Origin: Chlamydiales bacterium
GTDB taxonomy: Bacteria > Chlamydiota > Chlamydiia > Chlamydiales > JAAKFR01
Direction of reading: 5' to 3'
NCBI GenBank assembly: GCA_022601635.1
Contig: JAJACG010000003.1
Location: 1-52,599 of the forward strand
Length of the DNA stretch: 52,599 bases
Shown: positions 1 to 7,073 of the stretch, piece after piece
Numbering within the stretch: position 1 is the first letter of the stretch
Layout of the letters: every line of letters begins with the position of its first letter
Translations under genes and position numbers: made by a program
Notes under the pieces: model-generated
What the model was told of the DNA's origin: nothing
Databases searched by the model: none
What the model saw: the letters and a program-made list of their open reading frames with translations, nothing else

Positions 1-27
1 TCAAGGGTTCGAATCCCTTTCCCTCCA
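1..27 (+). tRNA. 3' end of a tRNA (truncated by the window edge)
   Basis: A T arm is visible: stem AAGGG, loop TTCGAAT, stem CCCTT (3-19). The 3' acceptor strand TCCCTCC (20-26) and discriminator A27 follow. The terminal CCA is not encoded, so CCA would be added afterwards. The anticodon lies outside the window, so the amino acid cannot be read. The predicted 5' acceptor strand is GGAGGGA. Confidence 0.8.
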
Positions 28-136
28 TCAGGAGGCCGCTGATGGGAAAGCTTTCGCGCGATGCTCTTCGGCCGTACTTTTTTTGTACTGCCCTCATCGC
101 ATCACGAGAAATCTTCCGCCATCAGCAGCCTCCTGA
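28..136. repeat. nested palindromic element directly behind the tRNA
   Basis: An 18-bp terminal inverted repeat (28-45 and 119-136) matches 17 of 18. Inside it lie the perfect palindrome GAAAGCTTTC (46-55), a GCGATG/CATCGC pair (58-63 and 95-100) and a small GTAC-T7-GTAC hairpin near 74-88. The element starts at the base after the tRNA discriminator. I see no credible gene in it. It looks like a non-coding miniature element or a large RNA hairpin. Confidence 0.6.
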
Positions 137-140
137 TCCA

Positions 141-201
141 GGGGGGCTTTTGAGGAGCGCCTCTGGGCGTACTCTCCTCGTCGCGCTTCTCAAAACCTCC
201 C
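141..201. repeat. second palindrome upstream of the carbonic anhydrase
   Basis: The arms 141-160 and 183-201 pair over about 19 bp with one bulge and two mismatches, around a loop of about 22 nt. It differs in sequence from the palindrome at 28-136 but sits beside it. It could be a processing or termination structure for the tRNA transcript. There is no T tract that would make it a clear intrinsic terminator. Confidence 0.45.
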
Positions 202-235
202 ATCTCCCGGGATATAGCATAAAAAGTAGGCAGTC

Positions 236-721
236 ATGAATGTAGAATCATTTCTAAAGAAAGCAGAGGCAAGAGCGCACATCAAAGCGCTCGCCAATAA
301 GCAAACCCCTCACACCCTATTCATCACATGCGCTGACTCACGCATCGATCCCGCCCTCATCACACAAACAAAACCGGGCGAACTCCTCGTGCTGCGCAAC
401 GTTGGCAATATCATCCCACCCAAAGGCCACGACATCCACACCGATGCTGCCGTAGAATTTGCCACACAAAAACTCAATATCCAAAACATCGTCATCATGG
501 GCCATACAAACTGTGGAGCCCTCGCCAAAAACCCCACGCCCACAATCGCAAAGTGGGTCCAACTCGCTGGCAAAGATTCAAAAGATAACCTGCTCAAGCA
601 GCTAGAACACTTGAAGAGCTACCCCGAAGTGCAAGGCGCCAACATCTCCCTATGGCTCTTCAACCTCGAAACTGCCTCCGTCCAAGTCTACAACGAAAAA
701 ACCAAGAGCTGGGACGACTAG
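236..721 (+). CDS. beta-class carbonic anhydrase
   Basis: Interconverts CO2 and bicarbonate with a zinc in the cytosol. The beta-family ligand pattern is visible: Cys32-x-Asp34-x-Arg36 in the CADSR motif, then His90-x-x-Cys93 in HTNCGA, so the active-site dyad and all three protein zinc ligands are present. At 161 residues it is shorter than most beta enzymes (about 200-220), missing mainly N-terminal helices. The ATG at 236 has only a weak upstream AGTAGG. The 3' end overlaps the convergent ATPase gene by 4 bp. Function is clear at family level; the physiological role is not shown by its neighbours. Confidence 0.92.
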   Translation: MNVESFLKKAEARAHIKALANKQTPHTLFITCADSRIDPALITQTKPGELLVLRNVGNIIPPKGHDIHTDAAVEFATQKLNIQNIVIMGHTNCGALAKNPTPTIAKWVQLAGKDSKDNLLKQLEHLKSYPEVQGANISLWLFNLETASVQVYNEKTKSWDD

Positions 722-1947
722 CAGCTATTCCATGGAATCGCAAATGTGTCAGGAGAGACAGCAAATGCATTTGCTGTTAAGCAGATGATCAAACCGCGTT
801 TTATATTCAGATTGGGGTAGCTCTTCCTAAATGCAGAAATTCCACTACAATCCTTACGCTTCGGAATACTCTTTGCCTTAACCTCAATCGGGTAGTAGGC
901 ACCATTATATTCAATGATCAAATCACACTCAGATCCACTATGTGCTCGCCAATGATAGAGATTTGGAAAAGTCGTCATTAATGCACACTGCTTCCGTATC
1001 TCGTTCACAACGCTATTCTCAAAAATAGCTCCCCACAGTGGATGACTAGGCAGGTCATGCGGAGATGCAATCGATTGGCTAAAGCAGACCTGCCCCGTAT
1101 CAGCAAAGTAGCCCTTAGATTTTAAGCTAACCTTCTTGATCATATTGCGAGAAAACGCTGGGATCTCATGCCACTCAAATGTCTCCTTCAAGATCATCAA
1201 CCACTTCTTCGCCGTAGTGCCATCGATATCCAGCTCTCGCCCCAGCTGACTATAGTTGATCTCCTGGGCTGTCAATGCCGCTACAAGACGTACGAAGCGT
1301 GTAAAAAGCTGCAGGTTTGCAATATTTGCCATCTGCCGCATATCCCTTTCCACATAGGTCTTCTGATAAGACGCATGAAAGGTCGATACATACTCAAGCG
1401 GCAGCTTCTGCGCCTCCGGGAATAAACCGCGCCAAATACACTCATAGGGGATATATGGCAGAGAAAGCGTCCGCGCCTCAAAATGATCTGGATCCTCCAA
1501 CCAGCGAGAAAGCCATAAAGCTGTAGAGGGCGCCTGCGCAATTTCACCTAATGAGAAAGGATCTAATTCCAAAATAACCGCTCTGCCTGCCAAGCTATCA
1601 GCCAGGTTTTTCATCACACCCCACTGCTGAGATCCCGTCAAAATATATTGGCCCGGTTGCCGACTCTCATCAATCCGCCTCTTAACCGCAGCCACCACCT
1701 CAGGGGCATACTGCACCTCATCCAAAATCAGCGGAGCAGGCCTGTTCTCCAAGAAAAAAGTGGGGTCTTGACGCGCATTCTCTATATCCTCAACTGGATC
1801 AAATTGCACGTAGTTGAACATCGGAAAGCGACGCTTCAACAGCGTACTTTTCCCCACTTGGCGAGCCCCAATCAAAACAACACAGGGAAAGTGACGTAAA
1901 AGTTCTTCAATCCTCGAAGCAAGATGTCTCTCTAGATATGAGTCCAT
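718..1947 (-). CDS. AAA-type ATPase with DUF4143 C-terminal domain
   Basis: A 409-residue P-loop ATPase of the 'ATP-binding protein, DUF4143' type. Walker A is GARQVGKST at residues 27-35 and a Walker B-like LILDEVQ follows at about 73-79. The C-terminal half carries the DUF4143 region, with an 'HWRAHSGSECDLIIE...YPIEVKAK' nuclease-fold-like pattern: Asp in SECDLI and the E-x-K of IEVKAK. Such genes are common and mobile in bacteria and archaea; their biochemical role is not settled. The gene is preceded by two palindromes (1953-2033) that could be its own operator. It converges with the carbonic anhydrase gene. Confidence 0.85.
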   Translation of the reverse strand: MDSYLERHLASRIEELLRHFPCVVLIGARQVGKSTLLKRRFPMFNYVQFDPVEDIENARQDPTFFLENRPAPLILDEVQYAPEVVAAVKRRIDESRQPGQYILTGSQQWGVMKNLADSLAGRAVILELDPFSLGEIAQAPSTALWLSRWLEDPDHFEARTLSLPYIPYECIWRGLFPEAQKLPLEYVSTFHASYQKTYVERDMRQMANIANLQLFTRFVRLVAALTAQEINYSQLGRELDIDGTTAKKWLMILKETFEWHEIPAFSRNMIKKVSLKSKGYFADTGQVCFSQSIASPHDLPSHPLWGAIFENSVVNEIRKQCALMTTFPNLYHWRAHSGSECDLIIEYNGAYYPIEVKAKSIPKRKDCSGISAFRKSYPNLNIKRGLIICLTANAFAVSPDTFAIPWNSC

Positions 1948-1952
1948 AACTG

Positions 1953-2033
1953 GATTTTACAGCAATGGTATCTGTAAAATCAAGGAAAAACATGAGAAAA
2001 CTGGATTTTCCAGGATACAATCCTGTAAAATCC
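1953..2033. promoter_or_regulatory. two palindromes in front of the ATPase gene (candidate operator)
   Basis: Copy 1 is a perfect 10-bp inverted repeat, GATTTTACAG (1953-1962) with CTGTAAAATC (1972-1981). Copy 2 is a 14-bp arm pair (2003-2016 and 2020-2033) with 13 of 14 matches and a 3-nt centre. Both share the GGATTTTnCAG half-site. They fill the gap between the end of the amine oxidase gene and the ATPase start codon at 1947. This placement fits an operator or structured leader; no binding protein is identified here. Confidence 0.55.
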
Positions 2034-2036
2034 ACT

Positions 2037-3554
2037 CTAATTCTTCAGCGGCTCAATGAAAAAGTAGTTTTTCAAGAGGTTGTCCGCTGAATCTAATGCG
2101 CCCTCAATCCAACCCTGCTTCTGCGAAAAGGCTGAACCAATCACATAAAATGGCTCGCCTACAAAGGGATGTTGAAAGTATTGCACCAAATCTTCCGGTC
2201 TTGCCCCTGTTCTCCAGTAGAAGTAGGCGCCAAAATAGGGTGCTTCTGACCAGTCAATAAAACTAGCCGTATACGCATGTGGCATCTTCGTTGTTCCATG
2301 CAAAATCTCTAGCTGCTTCTCAGCTTGCCACACAGCTCCCTCTCCAACTCCAGGCGCGAACTCCTTCCCACCACTAAAACTATCCCAAAACGAATCATAC
2401 AGACATTGTGATGAGGCGCAAATCAAAGAGCGCCTATTGCCCTCTTCACCGCCAATACCCTCTTGCTCACTGCCAAAGTAGATACAGCGGCGAATTGGCA
2501 GAGTCGTCAAAGAAAAACCGCCCTCAACTCCCAACTTCTTCCACCAAGGATAATCATACCCCAAGTAGAGCCGCGTAAAAGGCACTGCTGTCAACTGATC
2601 CAAGTTGGCATGAAAATGTTCATCCTTCAGCGCTGGCGACTGCTGTGCCAACATCTTCAGCGCCGGAGGTGGAATGGCAAAGATCAGATGCTTCGCATAC
2701 ACCGCGCGAAAACTGCCATCAGCTTGATAAAAGAGCAGACGGTAACGAAAGCTATCCTTTTCACCCTCATAGGAGACAGACATCAGATGATGCTTCAAGT
2801 AAACCGAACCGCCCACCTTCTTGAACTCCGCCACAATCCGCTTTGGAAGCTCATTAAAACCAGTCGCCACCTTCAAGGGCTCACCCTTATGACCCCCCAA
2901 GAAATAGGTAACAGCCGTTGCAACAGAGACGTCTGCCACCATCTGCACATAGCCAAGATCCGTCAGAAGTTGAAAACCCTCTGGAGATAGCGCCTCAAGC
3001 AAAAAGCTCTGCCAGCTCACATCAAAAAGAGAGCGCCCCTTATACAGAACGCGATGCTTCTGCGCCTCCCAGCTCTCCAAAGAGAGATGAGGATCGATGC
3101 TCTTCAATGCATGCACAATTAGATCTGAGGGCTCTTTGCCCCGCTCATCGGCAGGTAAATTGTAGGGCAGCTGCTTGCTCTCATCCATCTCACGAAACCG
3201 CTTGCCGCGCACATAGATAAAATTATTCTCATCTTGAGTCGTAAAATTATGCACTGGCAGATCAAAACGGTTAATCAAGTCGGCAATCTTTTTCTGCGAA
3301 GGAAAGTAGTAGAGAGCCCCAAGTTCCACAGGAACAGATGGCATCCCAGCTAAGTGTGTCGTGTGAATCCTACCACCAATGCGATCACTACCCTCAAAGA
3401 TGTGCACGTCACGCTTACCATTTTCCATCAAGCGCCAACCAGTATAGACGCCTGAAATACCACCGCCAATAATCACTACATCCAGCGTTCTCTGAGCTGG
3501 ACGTAAATCGTCAGCAAACAGTGCAAACGGTAGTAGAAAGATGAGCCACTTCAT
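2037..3554 (-). CDS. exported FAD-dependent amine oxidase family protein
   Basis: A flavoprotein of the amine oxidase / protoporphyrinogen oxidase superfamily. The Rossmann motif GGGISG (residues 30-35) and the following GGRIHT signature are clear. I place the start at 3554, not the longer frame start at 3626, because GGGAGGA sits 6-7 nt upstream and the protein then opens with a short signal-like segment (MKWLIFLLPFALFADD). That implies export, which is unusual for a member binding FAD in the cytosol, so Tat-independent secretion or membrane anchoring is open. The substrate cannot be inferred. The 5' end overlaps the upstream glycosyltransferase gene by 44 bp, so the two are probably cotranscribed. 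Confidence 0.85.
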   Translation of the reverse strand: MKWLIFLLPFALFADDLRPAQRTLDVVIIGGGISGVYTGWRLMENGKRDVHIFEGSDRIGGRIHTTHLAGMPSVPVELGALYYFPSQKKIADLINRFDLPVHNFTTQDENNFIYVRGKRFREMDESKQLPYNLPADERGKEPSDLIVHALKSIDPHLSLESWEAQKHRVLYKGRSLFDVSWQSFLLEALSPEGFQLLTDLGYVQMVADVSVATAVTYFLGGHKGEPLKVATGFNELPKRIVAEFKKVGGSVYLKHHLMSVSYEGEKDSFRYRLLFYQADGSFRAVYAKHLIFAIPPPALKMLAQQSPALKDEHFHANLDQLTAVPFTRLYLGYDYPWWKKLGVEGGFSLTTLPIRRCIYFGSEQEGIGGEEGNRRSLICASSQCLYDSFWDSFSGGKEFAPGVGEGAVWQAEKQLEILHGTTKMPHAYTASFIDWSEAPYFGAYFYWRTGARPEDLVQYFQHPFVGEPFYVIGSAFSQKQGWIEGALDSADNLLKNYFFIEPLKN

Positions 3555-4566
3555 CCAATTTCCTCCCAAATGATTCTGGCGTGTGCAACGCCAGATAGCT
3601 TCTTTGCATTGCCCCCAACTTCTCACGAATTGTTAAATTTTCACACATTTTTTTTGTCTGCTGCCCAAGAGGCTTGCCAAAATCAACGATCAGATCCTCA
3701 AGATCATACTTACGTAACTCATCCGCCATCCAACAGCCATCTGGTACAAGCACTAACTTGCCAAGCGAAATACCCTCTACAAATATCCCCGATGAACGGT
3801 AACGATACTGCGACGCCTCATAGGGCAAGATAATCACAGAACTACGCTTCAACCAACCCACATACTCCTCGCGAGGCAGACTGTTTGAAAAGTGCAAATC
3901 CCCGACAGGCATACTCTCACTACAAGCAAACAGCATCCCCTCAAAAGAACCTGCAAGATCGCGAAGCAGATGACCCCCCTTCTCCCTTCTCGGCTCTCCT
4001 GGAAGCAAAACAATCGGTTCACACTCATCGCTCGGATCCAAATCAAAGTGCGGAATCGGTAAGGTATGAAACGCATACCCCGTCTTCTCACTAAAGAAGG
4101 TTGAAAGGTTGGAAGTATCTGTAAAAAGAGAAAGATTTTCTTTGAATTTGAGTCGTAGCAGGCGCAAAAAGAGAAGCACCTCTTGACGATCTCGCCCCTT
4201 TTTCAAAAGATTGTTATCTCGAAAGAGCATGCAAATCTTATCCTCACGCCGCCCATATCTCAATGCTGCCATAGAAAAATAGCGCATGTCACGCCGCATG
4301 ATAGTCTCAATAAAAAAAATTCTTGGTTCTTCAGCCTCTTTGAAGAGTCTATAACAGCTCTGCAGGTAGTCCCGCTTATGCTCACGGCTATAAGGAGGTG
4401 GAAAGTGCAATTTCCACTCCACAGGGACCTGGGGAAGATTATTTTTTCTCGGGATGTAGGCGCGATATTGCAGGCCAAGCGATTCTACCGCCTTTTGGCA
4501 GACTGTATGGTAATAAAGTTGATGCCCCTTTTCCTGATGGCAAGTGTGTGCAAAGGCATGAAACAT
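3511..4566 (-). CDS. glycosyltransferase-like protein (GT-B fold, family 4 style)
   Basis: 351 residues. The C-terminal half has the nucleotide-sugar-binding pattern of GT-B enzymes: a stretch beginning IILPYEASQYRYRSSG, then a GISLGKLVLVPDG segment that resembles the E-x7-E region followed by the G-K-P-V-like turn. The N-terminal half is divergent, so donor and acceptor cannot be named. It is transcribed ahead of the amine oxidase gene and overlaps it. It lies head to head with agcS. An envelope or secreted-glycan role is a guess. Confidence 0.7.
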   Translation of the reverse strand: MFHAFAHTCHQEKGHQLYYHTVCQKAVESLGLQYRAYIPRKNNLPQVPVEWKLHFPPPYSREHKRDYLQSCYRLFKEAEEPRIFFIETIMRRDMRYFSMAALRYGRREDKICMLFRDNNLLKKGRDRQEVLLFLRLLRLKFKENLSLFTDTSNLSTFFSEKTGYAFHTLPIPHFDLDPSDECEPIVLLPGEPRREKGGHLLRDLAGSFEGMLFACSESMPVGDLHFSNSLPREEYVGWLKRSSVIILPYEASQYRYRSSGIFVEGISLGKLVLVPDGCWMADELRKYDLEDLIVDFGKPLGQQTKKMCENLTIREKLGAMQRSYLALHTPESFGRKLDEVAHLSTTVCTVC

Positions 4567-4595
4567 GAGACTTTCCTCGAAAATTGAGTTTACGC

Positions 4596-4601
4596 TATAA
4601 T
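4596..4601 (+). promoter_or_regulatory. -10 hexamer TATAAT of agcS, very close to the start codon
   Basis: A consensus TATAAT ends 9 nt before the agcS ATG. There is no Shine-Dalgarno sequence in between and no strong -35 at the usual distance. If used, the transcript would begin about 3 nt before the ATG, giving a near-leaderless mRNA. Confidence 0.4.
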
Positions 4602-4610
4602 GGTTAGGCT

Positions 4611-5945
4611 ATGAATATATTCCAACTGCTTACTTCTCTCGATGAGTTCTTTTGGGGCTATATCGCCTTCATCCTCATCGCAGCGATCGGACTCTACTTC
4701 AGCTGCCGCTTCCGCTTTTTTCAAATCACGCAGCTTCCGCAGATATTCAAGAATTTCCTTCATTTTCTCACCAAAAAGGAGAGCAGCGAGCGCGGTGTTC
4801 ATCCACTCAAAGCCTTTTTCGCCTCGACAGGCGGCATGATCGGTATCGGCAATGTCGTCGGTGTCACCACCGCAATCCAAATCGGTGGCCCAGGCGCGCT
4901 GCTCTGGCTCTGGCTCGCTGGCATGATCGGCTCCGTCGTCAAATATTGCGAAATCTATCTAGGAATCAAGCATCGCGTTGAGAATAACCGCCAAAGCTAT
5001 GACGGCGGCCCCATGTACTTCCTCAAAAGAGCCTTTAAATCTCCACTCATCCCACTGGTCGTCTGTGGTCTACTCTGTATTTATGGTGTTGAGATCTACC
5101 AGTTCTCCGTCATCACCCAAAGCGTTAGCACCAACTGGCATGTGCCCACTCTAGCCTGTCTCATTCTGCTTCTGGGGGCTGTGCTTTGGGCTGCAAAAGG
5201 GGGTATTAAGCGTGTTGGTCAGATCTGCAGCCTCGTCGTTCCCTTCTTCATCCTGCTCTACATTGGGATGGGGCTCTACGTGATTGTTTCTCAGCTTCCC
5301 CATCTGCCTGCTGTCTTGGCTGATGTGGTGCGCTCAGCCTTCAGCGGTCACGCTGCAATCGGCGGCTTTGCCGGCGCTACCTTCATTTTGGCCATTCAGC
5401 AAGGAATCGCTAGAGCTGCCTACTCAGCAGATATTGGCATCGGCTATGACTCCATCATCCAAAGTGAATCTAACAACCCAGATCCTATCAAGCAGGGGAG
5501 ACTCGCCATCTTGGGCGTCTTCATCGATAATCTGATCTGCACCATGAGCGTCCTGATCGTTCTGCTCAGCGGCGTCTGGACAACCCTTGGAAGCTCTGTT
5601 GAAGGCTCAACTTTGATGCAAGCAGCTCTTTCTAAGTATTTTCCCGGGATGCACATCTTTTTGCCGCTCTTCTATATCATTACCGGTTATACGACTATCA
5701 TCTCCTACCTCTGTATTGGCATGAAGTGTGCCCGCTACCTCGCTCCTAAATTTGGGGAGAGGATCTACCTACTCTATGGCGCGGTGGCCTTTATCTTCTT
5801 TAGTTTCATGCCTCAAGGAAAAGCTCTTTTGATTATGTCGATCTGTGGAGCCGCTCTTCTTATCCTTAACTTACTGGGAATCTTTAGGTTGAGGGATGAG
5901 ATTCTCTATGAAGAGAGTGAGCTAGCTCTACAAGAATCAAAATAG
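4611..5945 (+). CDS. agcS: sodium:alanine/glycine symporter, AgcS family
   Basis: Imports small neutral amino acids with Na+ across the inner membrane. The 444-residue polytopic protein has the family signatures: the STGGMIGIGNVVGVTTAI glycine-rich segment, DGGPMYFLK, and a long C-terminal run of membrane helices. Length is normal for the family. C. trachomatis carries a homologue (CT409, as I recall) near the same lspA-ribE neighbourhood found downstream here. The start is fixed by the first membrane-domain residues; no ribosome-binding site precedes it. Confidence 0.93.
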   Translation: MNIFQLLTSLDEFFWGYIAFILIAAIGLYFSCRFRFFQITQLPQIFKNFLHFLTKKESSERGVHPLKAFFASTGGMIGIGNVVGVTTAIQIGGPGALLWLWLAGMIGSVVKYCEIYLGIKHRVENNRQSYDGGPMYFLKRAFKSPLIPLVVCGLLCIYGVEIYQFSVITQSVSTNWHVPTLACLILLLGAVLWAAKGGIKRVGQICSLVVPFFILLYIGMGLYVIVSQLPHLPAVLADVVRSAFSGHAAIGGFAGATFILAIQQGIARAAYSADIGIGYDSIIQSESNNPDPIKQGRLAILGVFIDNLICTMSVLIVLLSGVWTTLGSSVEGSTLMQAALSKYFPGMHIFLPLFYIITGYTTIISYLCIGMKCARYLAPKFGERIYLLYGAVAFIFFSFMPQGKALLIMSICGAALLILNLLGIFRLRDEILYEESELALQESK

Positions 5946-6009
5946 TTATTTACAATCTCCAGTTAATGCATCATAATAGTCATATAAGAACTATTAGTTT
6001 GGTGTTTTG

Positions 6010-6300
6010 ATGGCAACATGGATGGTTTGGACCATTGTAATTCCTCTGATTGTAATAGCAGCCTGTTTTTTACTTCTAGCTATTGGTCTATTGGTAACGC
6101 TTGGGCGCACAGTTTCAATACTGCGTGAAATCGAGGAGAAGTTGAAGGCGTTAAACCCATTGACGCGCATGATTCACCGTTTGGGTGATATTGCAGAGGA
6201 GAGGGTAGAGCGAATTGGCGAGCGGCAGTATTCGCCGAGTCGGGACATCATGGATCTCATCTTTTGGGGGATCTCAAAGTTTAGGAATAGGGGGAAGTAA
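6010..6300 (+). CDS. DUF948-like small membrane protein (YtxG-like)
   Basis: A 96-residue protein with one N-terminal transmembrane helix (about residues 5-32), then a short heptad-like region (TVSILREIEEKLKALN) and a charged tail. This is the build of DUF948/YtxG proteins. It ends at 6300, one base before the next gene starts, and that gene encodes a YtxH-like protein. The same pairing occurs in the Bacillus ytxGH operon. I use the ATG at 6010; a TTG one codon earlier is possible. Function is unknown; general stress association is known for the Bacillus genes only. Confidence 0.7.
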   Translation: MATWMVWTIVIPLIVIAACFLLLAIGLLVTLGRTVSILREIEEKLKALNPLTRMIHRLGDIAEERVERIGERQYSPSRDIMDLIFWGISKFRNRGK

Positions 6301-6301
6301 G

Positions 6302-6541
6302 ATGGCAAGGAAGTCTGGTTTTAAGAGTTTTTCTTGGGGGGCGATTGTTGGTGGTGTTGCAGCTGGAATGGCTGCGCTGCTTTTGGCTCCAAAGGCTGGC
6401 CGGAAGGTGCGTGAAGATTTGAAGCACAAGTATGAGGATCTGGCTGATAAGGGGCATGATGTTTGTGACGAGCTTTGTGAGCGCGGCAAGGAGTTTGCTA
6501 AGGACACTAAAAAGGCTACTAAGAAGTTCCTCAGAAAGTAA
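6302..6541 (+). CDS. YtxH-domain protein
   Basis: 79 residues. An N-terminal hydrophobic glycine/alanine-rich helix runs into LLLAPKAGRKVREDL, the hallmark of YtxH proteins, followed by a charged amphipathic helix and a lysine-rich end. The GGGGGAAG ribosome-binding site overlaps the end of the upstream DUF948-like gene and fixes the ATG at 6302; the longer frame from 6215 is not needed. The two form a small operon. It is probably a membrane-anchored stress-related protein; no reaction is known. Confidence 0.75.
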   Translation: MARKSGFKSFSWGAIVGGVAAGMAALLLAPKAGRKVREDLKHKYEDLADKGHDVCDELCERGKEFAKDTKKATKKFLRK

Positions 6542-6564
6542 TAGTGCATTAGATGCAATAAGCC

Positions 6565-7005
6565 CTAGAAATTCTTGAAGTGGGAGCAGAGGAGCCAAGC
6601 CTGCTTGTCATGATCGCGCATGCGACCGACAATCATGTCTGAGGTTCCTGGGTCGCCATTGCTATCACAGTAGGCAACCAGCTCTCCCGCATGCTTCACC
6701 ATAAGCTCATGGCCTTCGACCAGCTCCTGGATCATCTCCTTGTCACTCAAATCATTGGGTGACTCTTTCATGCAGGCAAGAGTCAAGAACTCCTTCATCG
6801 ATCCGGGCGCTTTATAGCCTAGCTGCCGGATCCTTTCTGCAACATCATCATTGGCATCAGCCAAATCTGAGTACTGACTTTCCAGTAGCTTGTGGTACAT
6901 AAAGAACTGCGGACCAGTCATGTTCCAGTGAAAATTCAATGTTTTAATATAAAGGACGTAGCTGTCGGCTAGGAAGTGCGACAGCTTCTTGGCAACTTCT
7001 TCCAT
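6565..7005 (-). CDS. dps: Dps-type ferritin-like protein
   Basis: A 146-residue member of the Dps miniferritins, which oxidise and store iron with peroxide and in some species bind DNA. The ferroxidase signature is readable: His26 in HWNM, His38, Glu42 where E. coli has Asp, then Asp53 and Glu57 in the DxxAER motif. The lysine-rich DNA-binding tail of E. coli Dps is absent, so iron and peroxide protection is more likely than DNA coating. The gene converges with the ytxGH-like pair, only 23 bp away. Confidence 0.9.
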   Translation of the reverse strand: MEEVAKKLSHFLADSYVLYIKTLNFHWNMTGPQFFMYHKLLESQYSDLADANDDVAERIRQLGYKAPGSMKEFLTLACMKESPNDLSDKEMIQELVEGHELMVKHAGELVAYCDSNGDPGTSDMIVGRMRDHDKQAWLLCSHFKNF

Positions 7006-7073
7006 ACCCTTTATATAAAAAAGCGCTCTTTTTTCTTCAATTATTAATGGAGTATTTATATTGTGGAGTGGCT

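Noticed and set aside
42-239. 65-residue frame before the carbonic anhydrase
   Set aside because: It runs through the tRNA-adjacent palindromes, has no ribosome-binding site and overlaps the carbonic anhydrase start. The translation is low-order and basic.
6542-6564. TGCAT-TAG-ATGCA between the ytxH-like and dps genes as a bidirectional terminator
   Set aside because: Stem of 5 bp with no T tract on either strand.
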